A stretch of 64,000 nucleotides of DNA from assembly GCA_900012615.1 (NCBI GenBank), contig LT009756.1, forward strand, positions 540,414 through 604,413. The letters are read 5' to 3'. The notes under the pieces were generated by a model. The model saw only the letters and a list, made by a program, of their open reading frames with translations, made no database searches and had not been told where the DNA came from. Positions 26,597 through 34,285 of this stretch are shown here, in pieces (the stretch's first letter is position 1; every line of letters begins with the position of its first letter). This DNA comes from Agrobacterium genomosp. 13 str. CFBP 6927 (lineage in GTDB: Bacteria; Pseudomonadota; Alphaproteobacteria; Rhizobiales; Rhizobiaceae). Position numbers and translations under genes: made by a program.

Positions 26597-26626
26597 AAGG
26601 GCCGTTCTTGACGGCCTTTTATTTTG
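26597..26626 (+). terminator. Rho-independent terminator after glyQ
   Basis: GGCCGT (26600-26605) pairs with ACGGCC (26611-26616) around a five-base loop, followed by TTTTATTTT. It would end the glyQ transcript before the next gene, so lemA and glyS need their own promoters or read-through. Confidence 0.85.
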
Positions 26627-26637
26627 TATGGATTGGT

Positions 26638-27048
26638 ATGCTGAATATAGCGATGGGTTTAACCGTGAATAATATTAGAAATTTCTGTTTTTTATTTGTG
26701 CTTACACTCGGATGCATTCTCGGCAATAGCGCGGCTGCGGAAACGACAGACTGGATGAGCGGCAAGGATGCCTTTGCCCGCGCCGACAAGCTGCGTTCCT
26801 TCGGAATGATCGTCACCCGCATGGATTGCAAGGATAGCGGCCAGCGAACGCTTGATGTGGGTAGCGCGCTTGTCCGCATGCACTATACGCGCAATACGCA
26901 AATGCTTGATTGGGAAATAGATGGCTGGAACCATCTGGGTGAAAACAAGAACTATTGGGCTGAACGCGGCTACAGACTTGCCTCGCATACTCTTTTCGTA
27001 AGGAAGACATCTGGCCTGAGATTATATTGCACCGTCTTTTATAAATAA
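26638..27048 (+). CDS. Small secreted protein of unknown function
   Basis: A 136-residue product whose N-terminus has a hydrophobic segment (FCFLFVLTLGCILGNSAAA) ending with AAA-type cleavage before ETTDW, so it is likely exported. The rest contains two Cys (MDCKDSGQ and LYCTVFYK) that could form a disulfide, and a Tyr/Trp-rich stretch (YTRNTQMLDWEIDGWN). I recognise no family. It sits just behind the glyQ terminator and its coding sequence is noticeably less GC-rich than its neighbours, which suggests recent gain. The start could also be the ATG at 26653. Confidence 0.65.
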   Translation: MLNIAMGLTVNNIRNFCFLFVLTLGCILGNSAAAETTDWMSGKDAFARADKLRSFGMIVTRMDCKDSGQRTLDVGSALVRMHYTRNTQMLDWEIDGWNHLGENKNYWAERGYRLASHTLFVRKTSGLRLYCTVFYK

Positions 27049-27168
27049 CGGGTGCTTGCTTCGTGCAGCGTGTCCGTTCCGGCAAAAACGGACAGAATGA
27101 GCGAAGCCCCATGACTTTGCGGTAATGAGCGGCTATCTTGCGCGCAACGAAGCTGGGAATCGCAATTC

Positions 27169-27720
27169 ATGTTCATCACGCTGGCAATCATCGCGGCAAT
27201 CGCGCTTTATGTCGTCTTCATCTATAACGGCCTCGTCAAGGCGCGGCAGATGAAGGAAGAGGCGTGGTCGGGCATCGACGTGCAGCTGAAGCGCCGCGCC
27301 GATCTCATTCCCAACCTCATCGAGACAGTGAAGGGTTACGCGGCGCATGAAAAGAGCACCTTCGAGGAGGTGATCGCCATGCGCAACCGGGCACAGGCCG
27401 TGCCGGCGGGCGATGTCGAAGGTCGCGCCCAGGCGGAAGGGCTGCTGTCGCAGGCGCTCGGTAAACTCTTCGCACTTGCTGAAGCCTATCCCGATCTCAA
27501 GGCCAATACGAACTTTCTGGAATTGCAGCGGTCGCTGGAAACCATCGAAAGCGAAATCCAGATGTCGCGCCGTTATTACAATGGCGCCGCCCGCGATCTC
27601 AACGTCAAGGTGGATAGCTTCCCCTCCAATCTGGTCGCAGGCCAGTTCGGCTTTGCCAAGGCACCCTATTTCGAGATCGAGAACCCGGCCGACCGCGCTG
27701 TGCCGACAGTGAAATTCTAA
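27169..27720 (+). CDS. lemA: LemA family protein
   Basis: The 183-residue product begins with a membrane segment (ITLAIIAAIALYVVFIYNGLVKARQMKEEAWSGID) and continues with the LemA helical bundle, including KRRADLIPNLIETVKGYAAHEKSTFEEV and SRRYYNGAARDLN. LemA proteins are anchored with a periplasmic or cytoplasmic coiled domain, and their role is unclear; they are often encoded beside TPM or DUF2207 proteins. Here a DUF2207 protein follows 1.6 kb later, with aroA in between. The upstream genes do not form an obvious operon with it. Confidence 0.93.
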   Translation: MFITLAIIAAIALYVVFIYNGLVKARQMKEEAWSGIDVQLKRRADLIPNLIETVKGYAAHEKSTFEEVIAMRNRAQAVPAGDVEGRAQAEGLLSQALGKLFALAEAYPDLKANTNFLELQRSLETIESEIQMSRRYYNGAARDLNVKVDSFPSNLVAGQFGFAKAPYFEIENPADRAVPTVKF

Positions 27721-27807
27721 GCGCACTGTTCCGCCGGCGGCTTAAGACCTCCCGTTCAAATTCCGATAATCCGGCCCCGCGCCGCATTCTTTGACAAGAC
27801 GACAATC

Positions 27808-29085
27808 ATGATCGAACTGACCATCACCCCGCCCGACCACCCGCTTTCCGGCAAGGTCGAGCCGCCCGGCTCCAAATCCATCACCAATCGTGCGCTTTTG
27901 CTGGCTGGTCTTGCCAGGGGCAAAAGCCGCCTGACCGGCGCACTGAAAAGCGACGACACGCTTTATATGGCCGAAGCCCTGCGCGAGATGGGCGTCAAGG
28001 TCACCGAGCCTGATGCCACCACCTTTGTGGTGGAAGGCACGGGTGTACTGCAGCAGCCGGAAAAGCCGCTTTTCCTCGGCAATGCCGGCACCGCCACGCG
28101 CTTCCTCACCGCTGCTGCCGCACTTGTCGATGGCGCCGTCATCATCGATGGCGACGAGCACATGCGCAAACGCCCGATCATGCCGCTGGTGGAGGCCCTG
28201 CGCTCCCTCGGTGTCGAGGCGGAAGCGCCGACCGGCTGCCCGCCCGTCACCGTCTGCGGCAAGGGCACAGGGTTCCCGAAGGGCAGCGTCACCATCGACG
28301 CCAATCTTTCCAGCCAATATGTGTCGGCACTTCTGATGGCGGCCGCCTGCGGCGACAAGCCTGTCGATATCATCCTCAAGGGCGAGGAAATCGGCGCCAA
28401 GGGCTATATCGATCTCACCACATCGGCCATGGAAGCCTTCGGCGCCAAGGTGGAGCGGGTCAGCAACGCCATCTGGCGCGTGCATCCGACGGGTTACACG
28501 GCGACCGATTTCCACATCGAGCCGGATGCCTCCGCCGCCACCTATCTCTGGGGCGCGGAGCTTCTGACCGGCGGCGCGATCGATATCGGCACGCCGGCCG
28601 ATAAATTCACCCAGCCGGATGCCAAGGCCTATGAGGTCATGGCGAAGTTTCCGCATTTGCCCGCCGAAATCGACGGTTCGCAGATGCAGGACGCCATTCC
28701 GACCATCGCGGTTCTCGCCGCCTTCAACGAGACGCCGGTGCGTTTCGTCGGCATCGCCAATCTGCGCGTCAAGGAGTGCGACCGTATCCGCGCCGTGTCG
28801 CTCGGCCTCAACGAAATCCGTAACGGTCTGGCACATGAGGAAGGCGACGACCTGATCGTGCATTCCGATCCGGCTCTTGCGGGCCAGACGGTCAAGGCCT
28901 CCATCGATACCTTTGCCGACCACCGCATCGCCATGAGCTTTGCGCTGGCGGCGCTGAAGATCGGCGGCATTGCCATCCAGAACCCTGCCTGCGTGGGCAA
29001 GACCTACCCGGCTTACTGGAAAGAGCTCGCCTCGCTCGGGGTCGAGTACACGGAAAAGGAAAGCGCTGCCGAGCCGCAGCATTAG
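27808..29085 (+). CDS. aroA: 3-phosphoshikimate 1-carboxyvinyltransferase (EPSP synthase)
   Basis: The 425-residue enzyme joins shikimate-3-phosphate and phosphoenolpyruvate in the shikimate pathway. Visible are PPGSKSITNRALLLAGLARG (with the Lys of GSKS), LFLGNAGTATRFL near residue 92, HMRKRPIMPLVEALRSLG, and KECDRIRAVSLGL. The last motifs match class I enzymes rather than the glyphosate-tolerant class II type known from Agrobacterium CP4. The glyphosate-contact segment reads GTATRFL where E. coli has GTAMRPL, so the Pro is replaced by Phe. The start is the ATG at 27808, 87 bp after lemA. Confidence 0.95.
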   Translation: MIELTITPPDHPLSGKVEPPGSKSITNRALLLAGLARGKSRLTGALKSDDTLYMAEALREMGVKVTEPDATTFVVEGTGVLQQPEKPLFLGNAGTATRFLTAAAALVDGAVIIDGDEHMRKRPIMPLVEALRSLGVEAEAPTGCPPVTVCGKGTGFPKGSVTIDANLSSQYVSALLMAAACGDKPVDIILKGEEIGAKGYIDLTTSAMEAFGAKVERVSNAIWRVHPTGYTATDFHIEPDASAATYLWGAELLTGGAIDIGTPADKFTQPDAKAYEVMAKFPHLPAEIDGSQMQDAIPTIAVLAAFNETPVRFVGIANLRVKECDRIRAVSLGLNEIRNGLAHEEGDDLIVHSDPALAGQTVKASIDTFADHRIAMSFALAALKIGGIAIQNPACVGKTYPAYWKELASLGVEYTEKESAAEPQH

Positions 29086-29104
29086 AAGAACGATATTGGT
29101 TTTC

Positions 29105-29237
29105 CGTCATTCCGGCCTTGAGCCGGAATCCAGCGCGATCAAGTCCTTGATCGCGAAAGACTTTTCAAGCCGCGCAGACGCGCAGCTGCTGGATACCGGG
29201 TCATCCTCGGACTTGATCCGGGGACCGGTATGACGGA
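29105..29237. repeat. Type B palindromic repeat, long variant
   Basis: The region holds an attCCGGC-CTTGA-GCCGGaat hairpin (29109-29129), a second dyad CGCGATCAAG/TTGATCGCG (29134-29155) and a third region of ACCGG/ATCCGGG palindromes (about 29190-29236). The whole unit sits between aroA and the DUF2207 gene. It shares the CTTGA loop and the ATCCTCGG words of the other type B copies at 34122, 42387, 43484 and 48151. Confidence 0.75.
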
Positions 29238-29301
29238 ATGACCGTGCTGCGCATCATCACTTGAAACCGGAAATGCTCCATTCCCTTAAGGAGAACCGCC
29301 C

Positions 29302-31239
29302 GTGAAGACCATCGCCGCAAGACTTCTCGCGTTGTTCATCTTCCTGGGCGCGGCCTTCCCGGCCTTCGCGGAGGAATTCATCCGCTCCTACCATTCCGTT
29401 GTCGAGGTGGCGGCGGATGGCAAGCTGACGGTGACGGAAACCATCACCGCCCGCGCCGAAGGGCAGAACATCAAACGCGGCATCTTTCGCGATTTCCCGC
29501 TTTATGCGCTGGATGCGAATAATCGCCGCACCAAGGTGGATTTCAACGTCGTTTCGGTGGAGCGCGATGGCGCGCCGGAAAACTGGCGCACCGAGAATAT
29601 CGATGGCGGCATCCGCATCTATACCGGCAGCGCCGAGCGTTTTCTGCCGACCGGCGAGCATATCTTCCAGATAACCTACACCACCGCCCGGCAGATCCGT
29701 TATTTCAGCGATTATGACGAGCTGACCTGGAACGTCACCGGCAATGGCTGGCAATTCCCCATGGGCGAGATTTCCGCCACCATCACGCTGCCGCAGGGCG
29801 TCAGGGCGACAGATACGGCCGTCTTCACCGGTCCTCTGGGTGCGAAGGGCAAGGATGCGCGCATTCTGAACGAAGGTAACGAGGTATTCTTCGCCTCCAC
29901 CCGCCCCTTCACAGTGGGTGAGGGCATGACGGTCGCCGTCAAGCTCCCCAAGGGCGCGATTGCCGCACCCGACACCTCGCAGGAGGCGGGCTGGTGGCTG
30001 CGGGATAATCTCGCCATTCTGCTTTCGGGCAGCGGGCTTTTTGTCGTGCTGCTTTATTACCTGCGGGCGTGGTTCGCCGTCGGCCGCGATCCGGCGAAGG
30101 GCGTGGTCGTGCCGCGCTGGGATGCACCGGAGGGGCTTTCGCCGGCTCTGGTCAATTACGTCGATAACAGGGGCTTTTCGGGTGCCGGCTGGACAGCGCT
30201 CTCTGCCTCGGCCCTTGATCTTGCGGTGAAGGGTTATGTCGTTCTGGAGGACTTGAAGAACGCCATCGTCATTCGCCGCACGGAAAAGGCGACCGCTGCC
30301 GATCTGCCGACCGGCCAGAAGACGCTGCTGTCCTCCATCGGCGGCCCTGGCAAGACGCTGACCATCGACAAGGCCCATGGTGCGGAGGTTGAAAAGGTCG
30401 GAACACAGTTTCGCGCGGCGATAGAGAAAGAACATCGCGGCAAATATTACCGGAGTAATGCCGGTTACATCGTCTTCGGCGTCTTCCTCAGCATCGCCCT
30501 CATCGTCGCGACGTTGATCTTCGGCGATCTGGATGAAAGCGCCATTGCCGCCGTGCTGGTCTTCGGCTTTTTCGCCTTCTTTTTCAGCATCCTGTCGATC
30601 GGCATCGGCCGCCAGTTTTCGCGCGGCGCACCGCTGCGCAAGCGGATCGGCGGCATCGTCATGCTGGCCTTTGCCGGTTTCGTGGCCTTTTCCGCCATTG
30701 GCGGCATCGCCACGCAAATCCTGCTGGATGTGACGCATGACACCAAGTCGCTGGCGCTGGCCGCCATTGGCGGCATCGTGCTGACCAATGCGCTGTTCCT
30801 GTTCCTGATGGGCGCGCCGACGCCGCTCGGCCGCAAGCTGATGGATGGCATTGAAGGCCTCCGAACCTATCTGACGCTGGCGGAAAAAGACCGGATGAAC
30901 ATGGCTGGTGCGCCCGCCATGTCGCCGCAGCATTTCGAGACGTTGCTGCCCTATGCCGTGGCGCTCGGCGTCGAAAAACCGTGGAGCCGAACCTTCGAGG
31001 CCTGGCTCGCAACGGCTGCCGCCGGTGCCGCTGCTGCAAGTTATGCGCCCGGCTGGTATGCGGGCAGCAATTACGGAAACTTTGGCGACAGGATCGGCGG
31101 CTTTTCCACCTCCATGGCCAATACCATCGCTTCCACCATTCCCCAGCCCGTCAGCTCGTCCGGCTCCAGCTTTTCGGGCGGTGGCGGCGGCGGTTTTTCC
31201 GGCTCCGGCGGCGGGGGCGGCGGTGGTGGCGGCTGGTGA
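29302..31239 (+). CDS. DUF2207 domain membrane protein with glycine-rich C-terminus
   Basis: The 645-residue product has a signal peptide (TIAARLLALFIFLGAAFPAFA), an extracytoplasmic beta-rich domain in residues 25-225 (DGKLTVTETITARAEGQNIKRGIFRDFP), a membrane segment near 240 (FVVLLYYLRAWFAVG), two further membrane pairs near 400-490, and a C-terminus of almost only Gly and Ser (about 25 residues), ending in Trp. This fits the DUF2207 family, often found with LemA. The role is unknown. The gene is preceded by a type B repeat and starts with an ATG after TAAGGAG. Confidence 0.88.
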   Translation: MKTIAARLLALFIFLGAAFPAFAEEFIRSYHSVVEVAADGKLTVTETITARAEGQNIKRGIFRDFPLYALDANNRRTKVDFNVVSVERDGAPENWRTENIDGGIRIYTGSAERFLPTGEHIFQITYTTARQIRYFSDYDELTWNVTGNGWQFPMGEISATITLPQGVRATDTAVFTGPLGAKGKDARILNEGNEVFFASTRPFTVGEGMTVAVKLPKGAIAAPDTSQEAGWWLRDNLAILLSGSGLFVVLLYYLRAWFAVGRDPAKGVVVPRWDAPEGLSPALVNYVDNRGFSGAGWTALSASALDLAVKGYVVLEDLKNAIVIRRTEKATAADLPTGQKTLLSSIGGPGKTLTIDKAHGAEVEKVGTQFRAAIEKEHRGKYYRSNAGYIVFGVFLSIALIVATLIFGDLDESAIAAVLVFGFFAFFFSILSIGIGRQFSRGAPLRKRIGGIVMLAFAGFVAFSAIGGIATQILLDVTHDTKSLALAAIGGIVLTNALFLFLMGAPTPLGRKLMDGIEGLRTYLTLAEKDRMNMAGAPAMSPQHFETLLPYAVALGVEKPWSRTFEAWLATAAAGAAAASYAPGWYAGSNYGNFGDRIGGFSTSMANTIASTIPQPVSSSGSSFSGGGGGGFSGSGGGGGGGGGW

Positions 31240-31364
31240 TACGCGCCGGCGGTAATTTAACCGAATGCCTTGGTGACTTTTGCCGCGTTGCTTGCTAAGC
31301 CGACCTGTCGTTTTTCACGGCATACATCGTCCGACAAAAGATACAAAGATAAAGTCCTGATCCC

Positions 31365-33518
31365 ATGCCCGATCTTCTGCTTGAACTTCGCTCCGAGGAA
31401 ATCCCCGCCCGCATGCAGCGCAAGGCGGCGGGCGATCTGAAGAAACTCGTCACCGATGCCTTGGTGGAGAGAGGGCTGACCTATGAGGGCGCGCGCGAAT
31501 ATTGGACGCCGCGCCGCCTGACGCTGGATATTCGCGGCCTCAACGCCCGCTCCGCCGATGTGCGTGAGGAAAAGAAGGGCCCGCGCACCGACGCCAATGA
31601 AAAGGCCATCGAGGGCTTTCTGCGCGGCGCCGGCCTCAACGACATTTCGGAAGCGCAGGTCGTTTCCGATCCGAAGAAGGGCGATTTCTACATCGCCATC
31701 ATCAACAAGCCCGGCCGTCCGGCGGAAGAGATCATCGCGGAAGTGATGCCCGGCATCATCCGTTCTTTCCCCTGGCCGAAATCCATGCGCTCCGGCCCGG
31801 CCTCCATGCCGAAGGGATCGAGCTATGCCGGCATCGAGGGCAAGGGTTCCGAAAGCCTGCGCTGGGTGCGGCCGCTGCAATCCATCGTCTGCCTGTTCGG
31901 CCCCGAGCATGATGAAACCCAGGTCATTCCTTTCGTGATCGACGGCATCGTCGCCGGCAACGTCACCTATGGCCATCGTTTCCATGCGCCGGGCCCGATT
32001 ACCGTGCGCCGTTTCGAGGATTATGTCTCGAGCCTCGAAAAGGCGAAGGTCATTCTCGATGCCGAGCGCCGCAAGGATATCATCCTGCACGACGCCAAGG
32101 ATCTGGCTTTCGCCAACGGTCTCGAACTGGTGGAAGATGAAGGCCTGCTGGAAGAAGTCTCCGGCCTCGTCGAATGGCCGCAGGTGCTGATGGGCACCTT
32201 CGAAGAGGATTACCTGCAAATCCCTGCGGAAATCATTCGCCTCACCATCAAGACCAACCAGAAGTGTTTCGTCACCCGCAATCAGGGTGCGGAAGAGGGT
32301 CTTTCCAACCGTTTCATCCTGATCTCGAACATCGAGGCGAGCGATGGCGGCAAGGAAATCATCCATGGCAATGGCAAGGTCGTGCGCGCCCGCCTGTCGG
32401 ATGCCCGCCATTTCTGGAACCGCGACCAGGGCGATCTGCCCGATCTGGAAACGCTCAAAGATTCGGCTGCGAAATTCAACCTCGATCTCAAGAATCCGCT
32501 CGACCAGCGCATGGCGAAGCTCGATGCATTGAACGTTACCTTCCATGCGAAGCTCGGCACGCAGGGTGAGCGCGTGGCCCGCATCCGCGAACTGGCGAAG
32601 GCGCTGGCCCCGGTTGTCGGCGCCGATGCCGATCTGGTGGACCGCGCCGTGGTACTGGCCAAGGCCGACCTGCGCACCGAAGCCGTCGGTGAATTCCCCG
32701 AGCTTCAGGGCCTGATGGGCCGTAAATATGCGGCGCTGCAGGGCGAAAACGAAAGCGTTGCCGCCGCCATCGAAGACCACTACAAGCCGCAGGGTCCCTC
32801 TGACCGCCTGCCGGCCGACAAGGTGGCGATCACGGTCGCTCTGGCCGACAAGCTCGATACACTCGTTGGTTTCTGGGCTATCGATGAGAAGCCGACCGGC
32901 TCCAAGGACCCCTTCGCGCTGCGCCGTGCGGCGCTGGGCGTCGTGCGTATTCTGCTTGAGAAAAACGTGCGGCTTCCGCTGCTGAGCGTTGCGAAGGACC
33001 CGGACCTTCTGTCCTTCTTCCACGACCGCCTGAAAGTCTATCTCCGCGACCTCGGCGCACGTTACGATCTGATTGACGCCGTTCTGACGCCGGAATCCGA
33101 CGATCTGCTGATGATCGCCCGCCGTGTCGAGGCGCTCACCGCCTTCATCACCGGCGAGGATGGCCGCAACCTTCTGGCAGGCGCCAAGCGCGCAACCCAG
33201 CTTCTGGCTGCCGAGGAAAAGAAGGGCACCGTGGTGGCGAACAGCGTTTCGGAAGAGCTGTTGAAGCTCGATGCCGAAAAGGCGCTCTACGCGGCGATCA
33301 AGACCGCCTCTGCCGACGCTGCGAAGGCTGTTGCGGGCGAGGATTTCCGCTCTGCCATGCAGGCGCTCTCCACACTTCGCGCGCCCGTCGACAGGTTCTT
33401 CGAGGATGTGCTCGTTAATGACGAGGATGCGGCCATCCGCGCCAACCGTCTGGCGCTGCTGAAGGCTATTCGCGAGGCGACGGGAACGGTTGCGGATTTC
33501 TCGAAGATTACGGGGTGA
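31365..33518 (+). CDS. glyS: Glycyl-tRNA synthetase, beta chain
   Basis: The 717-residue beta subunit of heterotetrameric GlyRS carries [20 protein letters not shown] at the N-terminus and long helical domains, including [11 protein letters not shown] and [22 protein letters not shown]. The C-terminal tRNA-binding helices include [20 protein letters not shown]. It pairs with GlyQ, encoded at 25.6 kb. The ATG at 31365 is preceded by CTGATCCC, without a strong ribosome-binding site. A DUF523 gene begins 9 bp after the stop. Confidence 0.97.
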   Translation: MPDLLLELRSEEIPARMQRKAAGDLKKLVTDALVERGLTYEGAREYWTPRRLTLDIRGLNARSADVREEKKGPRTDANEKAIEGFLRGAGLNDISEAQVVSDPKKGDFYIAIINKPGRPAEEIIAEVMPGIIRSFPWPKSMRSGPASMPKGSSYAGIEGKGSESLRWVRPLQSIVCLFGPEHDETQVIPFVIDGIVAGNVTYGHRFHAPGPITVRRFEDYVSSLEKAKVILDAERRKDIILHDAKDLAFANGLELVEDEGLLEEVSGLVEWPQVLMGTFEEDYLQIPAEIIRLTIKTNQKCFVTRNQGAEEGLSNRFILISNIEASDGGKEIIHGNGKVVRARLSDARHFWNRDQGDLPDLETLKDSAAKFNLDLKNPLDQRMAKLDALNVTFHAKLGTQGERVARIRELAKALAPVVGADADLVDRAVVLAKADLRTEAVGEFPELQGLMGRKYAALQGENESVAAAIEDHYKPQGPSDRLPADKVAITVALADKLDTLVGFWAIDEKPTGSKDPFALRRAALGVVRILLEKNVRLPLLSVAKDPDLLSFFHDRLKVYLRDLGARYDLIDAVLTPESDDLLMIARRVEALTAFITGEDGRNLLAGAKRATQLLAAEEKKGTVVANSVSEELLKLDAEKALYAAIKTASADAAKAVAGEDFRSAMQALSTLRAPVDRFFEDVLVNDEDAAIRANRLALLKAIREATGTVADFSKITG

Positions 33519-33527
33519 GGGGATTGG

Positions 33528-34064
33528 GTGGCCGGGTATGTCAGCGTACTTGGTTCACCCCCCTCTGTCCTGCCGGACATCTCCCCCAAAATCCTCATCA
33601 GCGCCTGCCTCCTCGGCCAGCCGGTCCGTTATGACGGCAGAGGCAAACCCCTGTCCCACCCGGCGGTAGACCGCTGGCGGCAGGAGGGCAGGCTGGTCAC
33701 GATCTGTCCGGAAATGGCGGGCGGCATGCCCGTGCCGCGCCCGCCGGCGGAAATCGAGAAGGGTGCCTCGGGTGTCGATGTGCTGGAGGGCCGCGCCCGT
33801 GTGCTGGAAGTGACCGGCGGCGATGTCACGGCGCAATTTATCGCCGGCGCGGAAAAAGCGCTGGCCTTCGCCAGGGCCAATGGCTGCACTTATGCGCTTC
33901 TGATCGACGGCAGCCCGTCCTGTGGGTCGGTTGCAATCTATGACGGTTCGTTTTCTGGCATCAAACATGCGGGCAATGGGGTGACGGCGGCGCTGCTCGA
34001 AAAAGCCGGTATTGCCGTATTTTCACCTGCTGATATCGATCATCTCGATGCGCTGACCCGCTGA
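33528..34064 (+). CDS. DUF523 family protein with repeat-derived N-terminus
   Basis: The 178-residue product contains the DUF523 core, KILISACLLGQPVRYDGRG near residue 22, CPEMAGGMPVPRPPAEI and LLIDGSPSCGSVAIYDG; members have conserved Cys residues. The start is a GTG at 33528 following GAGGGGATTGG. Codons 9-20 (PPSVLPDISP region) are encoded by a type A repeat half copy (33554-33587), and the normal family start, close to the KILISACLLG sequence, falls directly at the end of the repeat. The gene therefore seems to have had its native start replaced by repeat DNA. Function unknown. Confidence 0.8.
   Translation: MAGYVSVLGSPPSVLPDISPKILISACLLGQPVRYDGRGKPLSHPAVDRWRQEGRLVTICPEMAGGMPVPRPPAEIEKGASGVDVLEGRARVLEVTGGDVTAQFIAGAEKALAFARANGCTYALLIDGSPSCGSVAIYDGSFSGIKHAGNGVTAALLEKAGIAVFSPADIDHLDALTR
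33554..33587 (+). repeat. Half copy of the type A repeat inside a gene start
   Basis: The segment TTCACCCCCCTCTGTCCTGCC and the following GGACATCTCCCCC repeat the left-arm outer part of the type A element, with GTCC-TGCC-GGAC in place of GCCC-TGCC-GGGC. Both changed positions keep base pairing, so the inner hairpin is preserved. The rest of the element is missing. Confidence 0.8.
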
Positions 34065-34121
34065 AATGAAGCGCTGCAAATACTGCATCGCCTGCTTCCC
34101 GAGGTGGTAAATACTCCCTGC

Positions 34122-34193
34122 CGTCATCCTCGCCCTTGAGGCGAGGATCCACAATGCAATCTGGCCATGGGTCCTCGGGTGGAGCCCGAGGAC
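34122..34193. repeat. Type B paired-hairpin repeat
   Basis: Two adjacent hairpins: ATCCTCGCC-CTTGA-GGCGAGGAT (34126-34148) and GTCCTCGGG-TGGAG-CCCGAGGAC (34171-34193). Both lie between the DUF523 gene and the convergent chemoreceptor. Compared with the other copies, the first stem has changed to CGCC/GGCG on both sides, which keeps it paired. Confidence 0.8.
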
Positions 34194-34231
34194 GCCGCCG
34201 AATATGTAGGGAACGTTTTGGAGAGCACATA

Positions 34232-34262
34232 AAAATGCCGGGTCTGTGCCCGGCATTTTGTT
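34232..34262. terminator. Bidirectional terminator between DUF523 and chemoreceptor genes
   Basis: TGCCGGG (34236-34242) pairs with CCCGGCA (34249-34255) around a six-base loop, with AAAA before and TTTTG after, so it can terminate both convergent transcripts. Confidence 0.88.
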
Positions 34263-34285
34263 TCAATCGCCGAGACCGTTCGTGG

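Noticed and set aside
27049..27168. Nested hairpins before lemA (GCTTCG/CGAAGC and TGTCCGTT/AACGGACA)
   Set aside because: The stems have no T-run and the inner loop is short; I could not assign them as a terminator, so they were not listed as a feature.
31257..33023. A 588-codon frame on the minus strand over glyS
   Set aside because: The plus strand encodes a complete GlyRS beta subunit with its typical motifs.
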